A DNA stretch of 64,000 bases from Byssochlamys sp. IMV 00236. Lineage: Eukaryota > Ascomycota > Eurotiomycetes > Eurotiales > Thermoascaceae. The notes below the pieces were generated by a model. It did not search any database. It had not been told where the DNA came from and worked only from the letters and a program-made list of their open reading frames with translations. Positions 48,696-61,053 of the stretch are shown in pieces (the first letter of the stretch is position 1; each line of letters begins with the position of its first letter). Where the stretch lies: contig MSJH02000504.1 of assembly GCA_001931875.2 (NCBI GenBank), positions 183,034 through 247,033 on the forward strand, given 5' to 3'. A program made the position numbers and the translations under genes.

Positions 48696-49786
48696 GAAAA
48701 AACGGAAAATGGCTTGTACAAATACAGGTGCGGAGAGCAAGCGAGGAAGGAAAATGGTTATTGCATCTCCGCTGGGATTTGAGGTTGACTATATTACGTT
48801 ACGCAATTTGTGATTATGATTTGGTTGTATCTTGGAACCCTTGTGAGCTTTCTCCTATATTAATATCCCTGCGTGTCACATCTATTGCCAGCTATTGATG
48901 ATATGGAGTTCGTGCTACATAAATTCTTATACCTACACACATGATGTTTCAATTGGGGATCAGTGAATTGGGGTTTGTACGATAGGAGCAGAATTCACAC
49001 AAGGTCTTATTATCATCTCTCTAGTTAACGGCCCAACAATATAGTAAGTATTGCGGCTATAATGAGCGTCAGAGAACCAGCCTGAAATTACTGTACTAGA
49101 CTACCGGTATAGAAAGGTTAGCAACCCTTATGAACTATACATCGGAGCACTAAGCTCTTGTTCTATATCCCAAAACGGAAGGTGGACATATGAATCAGAA
49201 ACACCTTCACGAGATTATTATGAAAATCAACATGAAACCATACTTGTAACGGGCGTTATACTCGTTCAGGCGCGTTTTTAACCACTATCTAGTAAGTTGT
49301 TGGGCAAAGAGGTAGTTGGGCAAAGAGGTATTCGAATCACACTCGGACTTACAACACGCGACATTTGGGGGGCGGTTAGTGAATTTGACGAGCCCAGAAT
49401 CGGTCCAAAACGACATCAATGAAGGAGAAATACAAATATAAAAAAAATACAAACATACAACAGCAGGGATTCGCTGGTGGTCACCCACCCAACTACTAAC
49501 CTGCCGGCGTGTGGCTTAAGTACGGCTGAGCGGACGGGAAGCCCTGTTTTCCACACCCTATGGTCGTATGTACTAGTAGGATAGAAAAGGAGGTTTATAT
49601 GCAGATGATGAGGCCGTTGAGCACTACTTCCCTTCCGTCGACGCCTGTATGTAACTCGGTTTCTACCGTGCATCTTACAGATAACAGCCAACCCAGCGCT
49701 TGCCATTGGGAGAACACAGCTTCTAGTGGCCAAACATATAGACAAGTAAGTACAGAAATGCCTCTCTTCCACCTCCTGGCTTCTTT
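48696..49786. other. AT-rich convergent intergenic region
   Basis: This region lies between the MFS and dehydrogenase 3' ends. It is AT-rich, has no gene, and contains the 16-bp tandem repeat listed separately. Confidence 0.5.
49299..49330. repeat. Perfect 16-bp tandem duplication
   Basis: The unit gttgggcaaagaggta occurs twice head to tail. Confidence 0.9.
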
Positions 49787-50891
49787 CTAGGCGTCTTCTC
49801 CCTTCTTACATTTCTCAAGGATTTCGCGCGCTCCTGCAAACTCAAACTCAGCCATTGTTTCTTCCCAGAGTGTATCCATAAGGGGCTTTGCTTCTGAGAG
49901 ATAGACAATTTTTGTGAATCTATATTTCTTTGTCAGCAGCGTTCGCGATCAGAGTCGACTATGATGAAACCTACGGATGGATTTTCCAGTCCATGAGGAA
50001 GCAGCCGTGGGACTCTTTACCCTTGACCACTGCTGCGTCGACATATGTCCATGCTCCGTCCTCGGGCTTCCGTCCTGCCAGATATTTGAAAGTGTCCAAA
50101 AAGAGAGCAGTGGCACCCTTAGCATCTCTTTGCAGCCCAGTCTCCTTGCACATGCCTGGTTCGACTAGATTGACAATCACATCGTCCCCATTTAGGTACT
50201 CGAGCATCCGCACAAAGAACAAGTGCCCCAGGCCCTTTGAGTCAAAATATCTTTCTGTTGGTTCCCAAGGGTGGATTTTGGGGTCGTCGAATGATGCTAG
50301 AAATGGTCGTTTGTCCCGGTTTGACAACTTCGCCCACAGTGCTGTCCCAGAGCTAACAATCGTAAGCCGGCCAGGCTTACCCTCCGGCGCCTTTTGCTTG
50401 CACATCGGCAGCATCAAGATAGCCAAGAGGAATGTCGAAAGGTAATTCACCTGGATAACTTGCTCATGACCAGTCGAGCAGGTAGTGAAGTTTGGTTGCA
50501 TGAGGCCGGCATTGAGGATCGTGATGTCAAGTCTTGAGAGATCAGTCTCCGCCCGTCGACAAAAATCTTGGATGGATTTATATGAGGACATCTCAAGATA
50601 CCAGACATCAATTTTGGCACCAGGATAGTCGATACGAAGCTTGTCGGCGGCCGATTCGCCCTTCTCCAGTGATCTTACTCCGAGAATGAGGTGCGACAAC
50701 TTGAGGGACAGAAGATGGCGCGCACAATGGAACCCTAACCCTGCGCTGCCACCTGTAATGATGGCAACCTGCCCCGATAGATCGGTCTCGTCTGGCGCTC
50801 TACGAGGCCTTGTACAAAACTGTGATTTGATGAAGGCGCCCATCATCCCCGTGCTCGCCATATGACCTAATTCCATCGATTTGGAGGCCAT
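49787..50891 (-). CDS. Short-chain dehydrogenase/reductase
   Basis: Predicted 349-aa NAD(P)-dependent oxidoreductase from two exons (intron 49920-49974). The ATG at 50891 is followed by ~40 residues, then the Rossmann start VAIITGGSAGLGFHCARHL (TGxxxGxG). Further motifs are the ILNAG block (NNAG equivalent), IVSSGTALWA with the catalytic Ser, and ERYFDSKGLGHLFFVRML with the catalytic Y-x-x-x-K. The post-catalytic block VNLVEPGMCKETG follows. The second exon adds a C-terminal helix, EAKPLMDTLWEETMAEFEF. The overall style is that of fungal retinol-dehydrogenase-like SDRs often found in metabolite loci. Substrate unknown. It shares a 564-bp divergent promoter with the transcription-factor gene. 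Confidence 0.93.
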
Positions 50892-51455
50892 GTTGTATAT
50901 TTATCGGCGAGGAATAACTGTGAAAGACTTTGAATATCTCCTGAATATATATGCATTGAAGTTCCAGTTTCTTCGCTCATACCCTTTCTCGCAGCAGCAC
51001 GCTTCCACATTTATATACCCTTTGCTGGTCTCCATTAGAGCAAGTGGAGCGACTGCGAGATCCACCGTCCAAAATTACAATTGTTTACCAAGAACAGAAT
51101 GCAGTAATTTCTTGGCTCTAACGGAAATTCCTCTTGTGACTTGTGACTACTGACTACGCAGTCCAACTTTTAATCGACTCCAGCGTATCGCGGACTCCAA
51201 CTCTACTCTATATTTGCACCATACTTGCCCAAATAGGCAATCAATCAAGTCTTGGCATATATAATATTGTGGGCCAGAACCTTATCGAGTCCCGTGACTA
51301 CAAATACTCTATCTTGCCATCCAGATCAACCGACGGTCTATTCCAAGATGATCGCTTCCTAGAGCAGACGATCCGTCAGGATCTGATTGACAAATATTCC
51401 GCAATGGACGTTGCGCAGTGATTCTCCGTATGAGCGCCGGGGAGCACCAGTCGAA
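50892..51455. promoter_or_regulatory. Divergent promoter region of SDR and transcription-factor genes
   Basis: This 564-bp spacer lies between the two ATGs. No zinc-cluster exon was found in it. A short frame at 51143-51421 has no motif. Co-regulation of the two genes is inferred from layout. Confidence 0.5.
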
Positions 51456-53015
51456 ATGGCGGCTCCAGGGGTCTGCACGAAAGCGAAAGCAATCAAGAGC
51501 TCTTCATCATATGGCTCTTCTGACCCTTTCATCGTGGCAACGGGCCAGGATAGCATCAATCCGGATGCAAGCTCGCGGAGATTCATTCGACGCCATGTCA
51601 TGAAAGGCAAGAATCGCAAGCCCATTGCTTCATCACAGTTGGCGCTTGGTTCCTGGATAAACAATGCGCACGACCTGAACGATTTCCAGATTGCTACAAC
51701 AAGCATGGGTTCGCTGCATGGCCCCTTCGCGACTCCTGTGGGCCTTCAGCTGAACAGCAGTACTCCTTCTCTATTGGGTTTTGCAGAGATGGAGCCACGC
51801 ATGCTGCACCTCATTTACGACTGTAAGAATCCTCGTTAACCTATATTCAACTACTGCAGCTAATATGAAACCCACTCCAGTTGTCACCGTTATGAAAAAG
51901 ATGATGTACCCTGTAGAATGCTGTGTTGATCTCAGAAATGAGGAACAAAACTGGTTCCGGGACCTCAGCCATGATCCCGCTTATGCCCACACCGTCTTGT
52001 CTACTGCTCGGGCGTATTTTGACTTTGTCGGAAGCCAAACATTCGGTCCCAGAGCCATCATGCATATGAATAAGACCATGTTCCGATTACGAAACAAGCT
52101 AGCAGAGACTGACCTAGTCATTACGGACTCGACTATCTTTACCGTCCTTGCGCTGGTATTGATCTCAGAAGCCCTTGACGATCATGAGGCAGCTCAGAAG
52201 CACCTGCATGGTCTGCACGAATTGGTAAAACTTCGTGGTGGGATAAGAGGCCTTTCGCAGAAGCCTCTCCTCCAAATAAAATGCTGCAGGTTAGTGTCTA
52301 TCTCTCAAAGATGGTGTTATATCCCCGCTGACTGCAATACCCACGCCACAGAATTGATCTCAGTCTGGCCCTCAAAACTGGATCCAAGCCTCTGTTCTTC
52401 ACTGACGATAGTATTTCGTGGAAACCATATCTTCTTGACTCTCAAAAGGCGTCTACAATAACCCCAGTACACACTGTGTGTGATATGTCTGACATCCGCT
52501 TGGTCAATGTATGGCTCGACCTCCGCGAACTCACGACGGGTATCAACCTTGCGCACCAAACCCAATGTAAAGTTTCATCCGGGCTGTTTCAGGAGGCACT
52601 GATCTCCGTGCAGTACCGCTTACAACACCTATCCTACAATGTTCATGACAAACAAGAGGTCCTGCGGGTCGCCATGCTCACCTTTTCGACCCTGCTATTG
52701 ATCGATATTCGGGGCATTTCAATAAGGTACCAGCACCTTGCTGGGAAACTACGAGCAGCACTACAATCGTTGGAACATGACGTCAATGACGAACTGCTGA
52801 GGTTGACTCTCTGGTTACTTTTCGTCGGCAGAGTATCACTACTGGACGGCCCAGAAGATGCCTTATGGCTGGGAGCAAAACTGCTTACGATAAGCCAGAC
52901 TCTAGAAATCACAACTTGGGGCGAAGCCAGACATATTCTAAAGAGTTTTATGTGGGTAGATGGGATCCACGACAAAGCCGGGAAAGACTTTTTCGAAGAA
53001 CTGAAGGGGTCTTAA
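51456..53015 (+). CDS. Fungal-specific transcription factor, no zinc cluster
   Basis: Predicted 479-aa protein from three exons (introns 51823-51880 and 52290-52351), in frame throughout. The ATG at 51456 (MAAPGVCTKAKAIK) is the first in frame. The N-terminal block SSDPFIVATGQDSINPDASS, then RRFIRRHVMKGKNRK, is typical of the Fungal_trans_2-type group that lacks an obvious Zn2Cys6 domain. The middle-homology-like helices (VLALVLISEALDDHEAAQKH; LHELVKLRGGIRGL) and the C-terminal DELLRLTLWLLFVGRVSLL with FMWVDGIHDKAGKDFFEEL complete the pattern. It may regulate the adjacent dehydrogenase and transporter (inference). No DNA-binding domain is visible, so it could act through a partner, or an upstream exon may be missed. 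Confidence 0.85.
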
Positions 53016-53373
53016 AAGACTTCGATTTTGTCTCGTCGCCGAAATTCTCAGGGACTTTCCCAAAGCTATTCTTCATCTCGCCTCCGCGTTAAACTACGAT
53101 GCGAAACGGAGTGGATTTGAACAACTGCTCGTATATATCGCTTACTTTGACGAAACCACTCATTAAGATTTAGGATATCACTAGTTAACTAGTATATTAC
53201 ATCATATTCGATCAGAATTCTTATGCGATGCGGAAATGTCGATACTATATATATAGCACCTTTGCATATACACATCCAAGAACAGACAGGGCCACGTAGG
53301 ACCTAGAGGAGAAAAGATTAAGACCTGAAGTAGTCCGAAATATTAGACTGGCGTAATGCCTGAGAAGTCATCT
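53016..53373. other. Convergent intergenic region
   Basis: These 358 bp lie between the 3' ends of the transcription-factor and Kre9-like genes. No gene seen; AT-rich patches near 53180-53270. Confidence 0.5.
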
Positions 53374-54111
53374 CTAGTATCTCCATTCCTCACATGCCAC
53401 CGTAACCCAAGTCGTAACATAAGTGATTTCAACATCAGTCGGTTGCGCGGCAGCGATATCGTTGCTCATCGAAGTCACAAGCCCAGTGCTGTCCTCGGAG
53501 GAGGGGGCTGAAGGCTTCGGAGTCGGAGGGTGCTCGAGCGTCACGGGGCTGGCGTAGCCTGATTTCCAACCAATAGTCTTAGGCACGACTCCCGGTTTGG
53601 TATAATGAGAGTGAACAGGGGAGGAAGAAGAAGAAGAAGCAGTAGCGGGTGCTTGTGTAGAGGAGTTCTTTGAGGAACCGGTAGGGCTCACCGTAACGTA
53701 GACGGTTGTCGCTGCAGGCGCAGCGCAGGTAGAAACCGGCGTGCTGTCAACACAACCGGCCTGAGCGGGAGAAACGCTGAACTTGTTGCTCTGCGCATAG
53801 ATCACATAGACGTTGGTGCCGTTGATCGCATTGATCTGGTAACCCCAGCTAGCGGGAGTGTCACAGGGGATCTGGACAGAGTAGGAGCCATCCTCAGTGG
53901 GGACGTCCAGAGCCAGAGGAACATAAGATGGCGGCCAGTTGACAAAGTTGACAAGATAGATGCCGAAGTTGGAAGGGTCCGTATCAACAGAAGACCACTG
54001 GATCAGTGTTTTGGCGCCCGCAGCCACGGTGGAATTTCCATAAGGGCTTATGATTTGAATGGCAGAGGCCATGGTGGCACAAAGGCCAAGCAGGGTCAGG
54101 AACATGCGCAT
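53374..54111 (-). CDS. Secreted Kre9/Knh1-like Ser/Thr-rich protein
   Basis: Single-exon 245-aa protein. The ATG at 54111 starts the signal peptide MRMFLTLLGLCATMASA; the open frame upstream is leader. Residues ~18-115 form the beta-rich Kre9/Knh1 N-terminal domain (IQIISPYGNSTVAAGAKTLI, then IQWSSVDTDPSNFGIYLVNF, and later YVIYAQSNKFSVSP). A Cys/Thr/Ser linker follows (TTVYVTVSPTG) and then a serine run. This domain is common in fungal GPI cell-wall proteins. Here the C-terminus ends in TWVTVACEEWRY with no hydrophobic GPI tail, so the protein is probably free or loosely wall-bound. A role in cell-wall glucan or surface biology is inferred from the family. Confidence 0.88.
   Translation of the reverse strand: MRMFLTLLGLCATMASAIQIISPYGNSTVAAGAKTLIQWSSVDTDPSNFGIYLVNFVNWPPSYVPLALDVPTEDGSYSVQIPCDTPASWGYQINAINGTNVYVIYAQSNKFSVSPAQAGCVDSTPVSTCAAPAATTVYVTVSPTGSSKNSSTQAPATASSSSSSPVHSHYTKPGVVPKTIGWKSGYASPVTLEHPPTPKPSAPSSEDSTGLVTSMSNDIAAAQPTDVEITYVTTWVTVACEEWRY
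53619..53640 (-). repeat. Trinucleotide tract encoding poly-Ser
   Basis: A gaa/gga-type repeat on the + strand codes for a run of Ser in the Kre9-like gene. Confidence 0.7.
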
Positions 54112-55682
54112 GGCGGCTTGCTGATTTCCTTTTCCGGATAGGGGGGGAAGTATACAGAAAGTGGCAGTAGAACGATGTCGACGCCAACTTCGAAGGTATA
54201 AGTGAGATATTTGAATTAATGAAACAATTGTAACGAGCGGGGGCGACAGAAACGACTGGCTGGTGAAGAAACAATAATAATACACCCTGAGTGAAACAGA
54301 TAGAAACATGGGGTTACTTATACTGGACCTAAGTAGGACGAAACCTAGCCATCCCCGCAGTGACACTAGAACTTGGAAGACCGGACCATGCTTTCCTCGA
54401 ACATTCACTTTTCTGCTTAACTTACCATGGCTTAGGCCAAAGCATTTGTCTTCGTTCAGGTAATTATAGACGAATTCAAAGGGAACTTCCAGGTGCCAAG
54501 CACTTGGTTAGCCCTGGTCATGATCATTTGGGTTGCATTTGACACCTGCATCTCTGGTATAGGAGTCAACCTAGTTGGAGTTAAAAGAGTGGTTTGAATC
54601 AATAAGCGAACGGGGCAAATTAGAAGGTGCTTTCTTTGGTAACGGCGGAGCAAATCGGCGTCACGCGTTGTAAAGAGACTCGCTATGGCGCTGTTGCTAG
54701 ACCAAATCCGGGCGCCAAGGGGCCTAGAAGATATAAAAAGGGGACGCAAAGCGTTAGCACTACACGATAACTGACAGCGCGAACCACAGCAAAGTCAAAT
54801 TCGAGGTCTCTCCGTAGGTCCGATTGAGCGAGGATAGACAATAATAATGAACCCTACAGTAACACAATTAGCTGAGCTTTTCGGATAGTGTTCCGCGAAG
54901 CTCGCACACGCTCATTTGCCTGTACGCAGATCTTGGAACAGCATGTCCACCTGTCCCATACCTTGGCGATATCTCCTCTGCAGAGACAAAGCCCTTGTGG
55001 TATTCAATGTAGTACCAGAAGTTTTTCTGCAACAGGACATTGATCAGCAGGAAACTCGGCAAGTTCCGTGGGGCCTTATTGAGCTTATTTGGAGAGAGAA
55101 GATCTCGCCGGTGGAGATCGACGTGCAACTCGGATATCACCGAAAAGGAGATATAGAAAATAAGCGATCTGGGCAAACTGACCGCGGAAGGATGTCTCGT
55201 TCTTTGGTATGAACCGTGAAGATGGCAAAATGTATCCAAGGTCGCCGTCGGCTTGCGGCTCGGAGGCCCGTCCCATTTTGGATAGATAGGGCTTAGGGCC
55301 TCGGCAGTTGAGCTGGATCTCATAGTAGGTATGCAGAGACTATGAAGTCAGCCATAACGATGTTTTAGTATTTAATGTGTGTGACAGTAGTATCTCTCGA
55401 GAATTACATCTTTATACCTTCTACCAATCATCCTTAGTACCTAACCCCTATGCCTATCGTTGATGTATCCCTTCCATCTCAACTGGCCTTTCCTTGTGTC
55501 ATCCAGATGAGACGTGCATAAGTGGTAAATGACAGGAAGGAGTCTAACAGGAGAACACTTACATGGTCTGGTGACCAGCGGGATTGTATCAATCCTAAAT
55601 TAAAAAACATGGCTCCTACTGCTCTATTGTTGCACTGACTTCAAATATTTGCAGGCCAAATATCATTTAAAACACTTCAAAA
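54112..55682. other. Intergenic with unsupported frames
   Basis: This 1.6 kb region includes a 151-codon minus-strand frame (54868-55323), partly matched by a second overlapping frame (55085-55276), both ATG-led. Their composition is mixed and no family motif is seen. A spliced small gene cannot be excluded, but none is called. Confidence 0.4.
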
Positions 55683-57380
55683 TCAAGGAACATACAGCGC
55701 TCGTCCACCCTTGCTCCTCGTGCGATGATTGAGCGCCAGATATATGACCTCCTGCACCGCTGCCATAACCAAACCAAAAGCCACCAGCGCAATCATAATG
55801 GTCAGGCCCGTGGGGTAAAACGGGCCGTCATCTTTTCGAAATATTTGCGTCCCTGCCATTAGACCGAGAATGGCGCTCATTACCCACATCGCAATAGCAA
55901 TACTTCTCTCTCTTGTATCTGTGCAATTTAATTGAACCCACGTGTTGTGAATTGGGTGATACCCCACTGCCATTCCATTGACTGCCGTCCAGAGGCCAAA
56001 TCGACTCCACTTGCCGACATGTGGATGTACGATTCTAGCGACAATTAGCACGATAAGATAGCTGGTGATGGCTGCCATGACGGTTAGGCCCCGCTTGTTA
56101 GTCCTATCGCTAACCCAGGCGAAGAAGAAGACCACCGGAAGCGTAATGAAGCCGCCGATTGCAGCAAGGGCATTCGCCTGAACACGCTGGAAGCCTAGTG
56201 CCATGATTATAGTGGGCGTATATGTTGTCAGAGGGCTCCAAGTCGCGAAGACACTGGCGGTGGCAAAGTAGTGTGGCCATCTCCGGTAGTTTAACAATGT
56301 CTTCAGGACAATTTTAAACGGGATGGGCGATCCTCGAGCACCCCCTTTCTTCTCTTCATCGTCTCTCTCCAGCCGTTCGCAGAGAACAAGTTGGTCTTCC
56401 TTAGAAAACCGGATTAAGCCCTTCGACAACAGCGGTTTAGGAGTATCGGGGCTCCCAGGGAGCACGAATAGGAGAAGAAGGGACACCGAAATCGTCCATA
56501 TACCCTCGACTGATTCTGTCAGTGTTTCCTGGGTTTGCAATTCGATTAAGCACTCTGATACGTACTCAGAAATATCCATTGCCACCCAGAAAGTCCTCCT
56601 CGGCCATCTAATCGCAATAATCCCGCTCCCAGGAGAGGCGAGATTGCATTTCCACCAAACATGCCAAAGAAGAGAAATGCCACTCTCTTAGCGAGTTCCC
56701 GTCTAGTATACCATGTTGATAGAGTGTATATGGAACCTGGGATATAGCCTGCTTCAGCCAACCCCAAAAGGCTGCGCGTAACCAGAAACCCAGCTCTAGA
56801 CTTCAAGAAAATCTGAAAGGTTGCAATGACACCAAAAACGAAAACTTGTGCTGCGATCCATTTTCGTGGACCAATCTGTATATCTCACCGGGTTAATCTA
56901 CGTTCTGACTCCGGATTTGAATCGCAAAGGACATGGATATAACGTATCCTCACCTGCTGGAGTAACATATTCGATGGGATCTCCAGAACAACGATCCCGA
57001 GGAACATCAATTGATTTCCTAAGTTGATCGTATTCTGGTTCACGTGTATAACATCCATGAAGCCTCCCGTCAATGCACTAGCCAAATTCATGCGGTCCAG
57101 CTGGAAGACAGTCATGCCCAAGAACAAGAGTGGTAGCACCGAAAGGTCAGCCCTGTCAAAGCAATATCAGAAAATGGTATTCTCGAGGATCGTCGCCCCA
57201 AACAGGGAACTGGGTAGACCCCATGGATTCATCGAGTACGAAGAGAACTTACTTTGTACGTGCCAGTTTCTCTGCTTTGGTATCATGGCTGGGACTGATA
57301 TGATCTTCGATGTAAGAGACATCTTTTTCTGGAGTTCCACCATTTTTCAATGGAAATTGTCCCTCAGATGTGGATGACAT
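55683..57380 (-). CDS. MFS permease, allantoate/Dal5-type (anion:cation symporter family)
   Basis: Predicted 489-aa protein from four exons, with introns 57153-57252, 56876-56953 and 56516-56565, in frame. The ATG at 57380 gives MSSTSEGQFPLKNGG and a ~60-residue cytosolic tail. TM1 follows with PLLFLGMTVFQLDRMNLASA (the D-R-x-N-x-x-x-A block of this family). Later text includes GIVVLEIPSNMLLQQ, RSLLGLAEAGYIPGSIY then LSTWYTRRELAKRVA, FFGMFGGNAISPLLGAG, and PGSPDTPKPLL in the central loop. The second half has VFATWSPLTTYTPTII and GMAVGYHPIHNTWVQLNC. Typical substrates in the family are allantoate, nicotinate, vitamins and other organic anions; this one is not resolved. Confidence 0.92.
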
Positions 57381-58219
57381 TCTGGGACGAATGCGAGCTC
57401 AAGGCTCTCGGCTTGTGTCCGATTAATCTGGGCTCTGTAAAAGCCTCCAGGCGTTTTGTTTTTGCCTTTTGATCTCGTTCGAGTTTACTCAAATCACTCG
57501 CGCATAAAAAGGAGTTGTGAGACGAACACGACGAACATTTGCCCTCCAAGAGAAGAATCCAACTTTGAAAGAAAACTACAATGTCAACCGCTATTATTAT
57601 TACACACCATTCGCCATAATAACTAAATTGTGTCATGAAATTCCGGGATTTGGCCGCCCTTGGCACATGGCACGGGCCCTGCGTCTGATTCTGCAGAATC
57701 CAAAGCTATTTTCTGAAAAGGACATAAACTGTTCCCTAATTTTCCTAGAAAGAACTTCATTCGCTGCTATGGAGCAGTTAGGGCGTATCTTTGCGCGGGG
57801 GTTGTGTGGGATAACACGTTTATCGGGATAGCTTGATGGTTTAAAAGGTGGATATGATGGCGTGATGCTCATGGTATAACTATCTAAAGTCCACGCTTAT
57901 CTTTTTCCGTCTATCGGTCGTGTGTATTATGGCTAGGGAATAAGGATTTTTCCTACGGGTTTCACGTAGTTATAATATCAAGGTTATCAAATTTAACACA
58001 GCTTATACGGCTTCGAGTTGATAGGTTATCAATTTATTCGTCTGTTAACTAAGGCCAAAATCCAGAGAGAATCTGCCATTTTTATTCAATCCATCAAATA
58101 TAATCCCAAGATAACATTTCCACATTTGTACAATACAAGTTGAACTCTCATCGGCCGTATTCTAGAGAATAGTACTCTAACAGCAACATCCCTGATACAC
58201 CCCAAAACTTTGTATTTCA
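57381..58219. other. Intergenic
   Basis: This 839-bp region lies upstream of the permease start and downstream of the monooxygenase stop. It is partly AT-rich and has no supported gene. Confidence 0.5.
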
Positions 58220-59838
58220 TCATAGTTTCGAAGCAGCAATCTTCTTCCGTGCTTGCTCATTCTTCCTTCTCCACATCGCTTTCCGTCTTTCATGTCCTGA
58301 ATTGAAAATCTCTACCCAGCGACGGTCGAATTCCGGTAACCGTCTTCCAGGCTCTCCAGGTTTCGGGTTTCCTGCCAACTTGCGTAGAGTCTCGAAATAT
58401 TCTTCGAAACGCGGATATATCACTGTGAAGGCAGGTCCGTCGCCCTTCTCTGCAATCCGGTCTCGTTCCCATTTCTGCTGCTCTGAGAGAGGAGGCAGTT
58501 GTGCTTTCCCTGCCAGGACACGAGCAGCGAGTACGGCTTGCCATTCAAAGACTTTGAACGTCAGTCCGGCGCCGACCTGTAGTGTGGTGGATTATGTTAG
58601 TTTCTTCGTAATCATCTTGAACTGCAAGTAGATATGGCACGTACCGCCCCGACAAAAGTCAATGTTGGATCCTGCTGGTGGAAGACATGGAGATATAGAT
58701 CAGGGATGCGGTTATTCCGCGTCGGGATATCTGGTAAGAATGGCAAATTCCAAGTAAACCCCGTGCCGAAGATGATGTAGTCTACATTAGAAACAGAGGT
58801 ACCATCCTCGAAATACACTGTCCGGTTCTCCGGGGAGACGTGTGTGATTGTCGGTTTGCGCTCGATGTTCGGATGCTTGAAAGCTTCATCTCCGAAATAG
58901 ACGTTGTATTTTCCGCGAACAACAGCATAGACTGGAGGCTGTACAACGTCGACTATACTGACGGCCGTATCGGCGCCCGAGACGGATGCGCCGACAGTGA
59001 TGACTCTCTGGAACTGCATTAGATGGGATATAGCCTCGGAAGAAAAATTCCAAACATACCTTCCCTCTATACTTCTCTGGATGTCTATATCCCTTTGTAT
59101 GCTCAATACTTCCCGGATACGCCTCCGCGAATTCTTTCAGACCCTTAATATGCGGAATATAAGGCACGCTGTAATGTCCCGAAGCGACCACCAAAGCATC
59201 GAACTCCTCTATCCACCAGTAATCCTCCTTTCCGGCCTTTTCGCCCCTTCTTAACGTGAGGACCCATTTATCAGACTTGGGATCCTTCACAGCCTTCTCA
59301 ACCGTCGTGTTATACTCGACTAGATCTTGATATCCATTGCGGTTTAGGAGATCTTCGACCCATTGTCTGATCACAGTATGGTGTCGAAACGGCGTGTCCG
59401 GACCATGCAGATTGATTGAATTCTTCGTTCGGATTTCCGGTATATCCTCTTGGGAATAGGACATGGCCGCCGCATCCACGTTTGTCTCCAGCGCCGGATA
59501 CACGGCAGTATCCGCGAAACGGTGACTAGGTGATCGCGACGCATATCCTGGAAGCTTGTCTGGAATGTCAATGGGACCTCCAGCTGTGCGGTTGGATAAT
59601 TGATCGAAATCAGAAAGCACCGGTGGTTCTTCTTCATCGTACACCCTGATGAATACCGTCAGCGCTTATTCCTTCGAGAACAGAATTCCAACCATATCAC
59701 CTACCAGCACCCTCCAGCCTTTTCCCTCCTCTCAAAGACACGGATCACATCAAATGCCCTTTCCTGCGCGAGGGCATCGACAGCAATAGCTCCCCCAGGG
59801 CCCGCACCAATAACGGCGACACTCTTTACCTTTCCCAT
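58220..59838 (-). CDS. Flavin-containing monooxygenase
   Basis: Predicted 479-aa FAD/NADPH enzyme from four exons, with introns 59646-59704, 59008-59059 and 58577-58644, in frame. The ATG at 59838 gives MGKVKSVAVIGAGPGGAIAV; the FAD-binding GxGxxG is at residues 11-16. The FAD end block FERREKAGGCW follows. Mid-protein is the FMO-type stretch ALVVASGHYSVPYIPHIKGL (FATGY-like), and the NADPH-binding site is VGASVSGADTA. A later DYIIFGTGFTWNLPFLPD is the second ATG/FGTG-type motif. The C-terminal helices end KKIAASKL. It oxygenates N- or S-containing small molecules by family; substrate unknown. The last three residues, SKL, match a C-terminal peroxisomal targeting signal (PTS1), which is notable for an FMO. 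Confidence 0.92.
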
Positions 59839-61053
59839 CGTGTCAAGATAAGGAAATAATCCAGCTTCGTTTTTCTTCCTTTTCGCAACGAAAGAAAAAG
59901 CAGCTACAGCAAAGCTCCGGATCTTTCACCTATCCAGAAATTTTTTACCAGGTACTTAAATCCGACCTGGAATGTGTCCTAGTGATGAAAAGCAGCTCAG
60001 ACTCGGGATCCGCACCCCCGTGAGGAGAATCTAGAGTAAGTTAACTTTCTTTCTCGACTTGCTCAATTGGAGATGCAACGAACGGCGGCGCGGCACACGA
60101 TAGCGCCAAAATCACACCATCGCTTTCCCCGCCGGCGTCATCAGGAACGAGACAGAACGCCCAAATTGAGCATTTGCATATAGTAGATGATCTTCAGGCA
60201 ACGAGAGGTTGCTTGGTGCGTGCATAGGCTGTTCTGTGGCATGGTATACGCGTACCTCGGTTGTATGCAGTACGCTAAAAAAGCAAACACCGTGCCGAAT
60301 GCCTCATTAGTCCAACCGTATGCCCTGGGAGTTTGTATTGGAGCTTTTCCGCGGAGTATAGAGTCAATTTGGGATACTATTAATAGGCCGATGTGATGCT
60401 TAATCCCTCAAGGATAATATCAACCCTCGACATGTACTCGTACACTCAAGATGTTAAGCCATATAAACGTACGAGGCGGTTTCTAGCATTAAATTCGACA
60501 TCATAAACACGTATATACACATAGCAACACTGCACACCAGACATGACAGCTGGAGCCTTCTCAGCTCGGGTGAAATACGTATTATAGAGATATGAAACAT
60601 CGAAAGGAAACGGTATTTCCAAGAACGTACCAAGTCAGACAATGGTGTAGCATTCATCGCAAACAGATTGACACAAATCGGTTCTCCATGTATGAAATAC
60701 GCACATCTGGTCAAGCTACAAGATATGGGAAATTTCCACCATCTGCAAAATACATCGCAAAAAGTAACGCAGCCGAGGACAAAGAGACTTTTAACACATT
60801 TGAGGACAGGAAAGGAGAAAAGAAACCCTTTGATTCATCTAATACACCTGAGAATTCCGAAAACACCGTTGAAAATAGAATAATTCCGGTACCCGCGAGC
60901 CGATTTGGATAAGTGATCTGGAGCAAGACAAGAAGAGAAACGGAAAGAGGAGCCAAAGCAACCAAGTCTGGGAGACATCTTTCTGGACGCCCAGATGGCA
61001 ATAACCGATATGATCGATCTGATAAGAAAAGCAATACCCAGACGGGAAATCAT
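59839..61053. other. Intergenic
   Basis: This is 1.2 kb between the monooxygenase promoter and the 3' end of the RRM gene. It is A-rich around 60750-60950 and has no supported gene. Confidence 0.5.

Noticed and set aside
54868..55323. 151-codon ATG-led minus-strand frame
   Set aside because: No recognisable motif, and a second frame overlaps with equal quality; not enough to call a gene.
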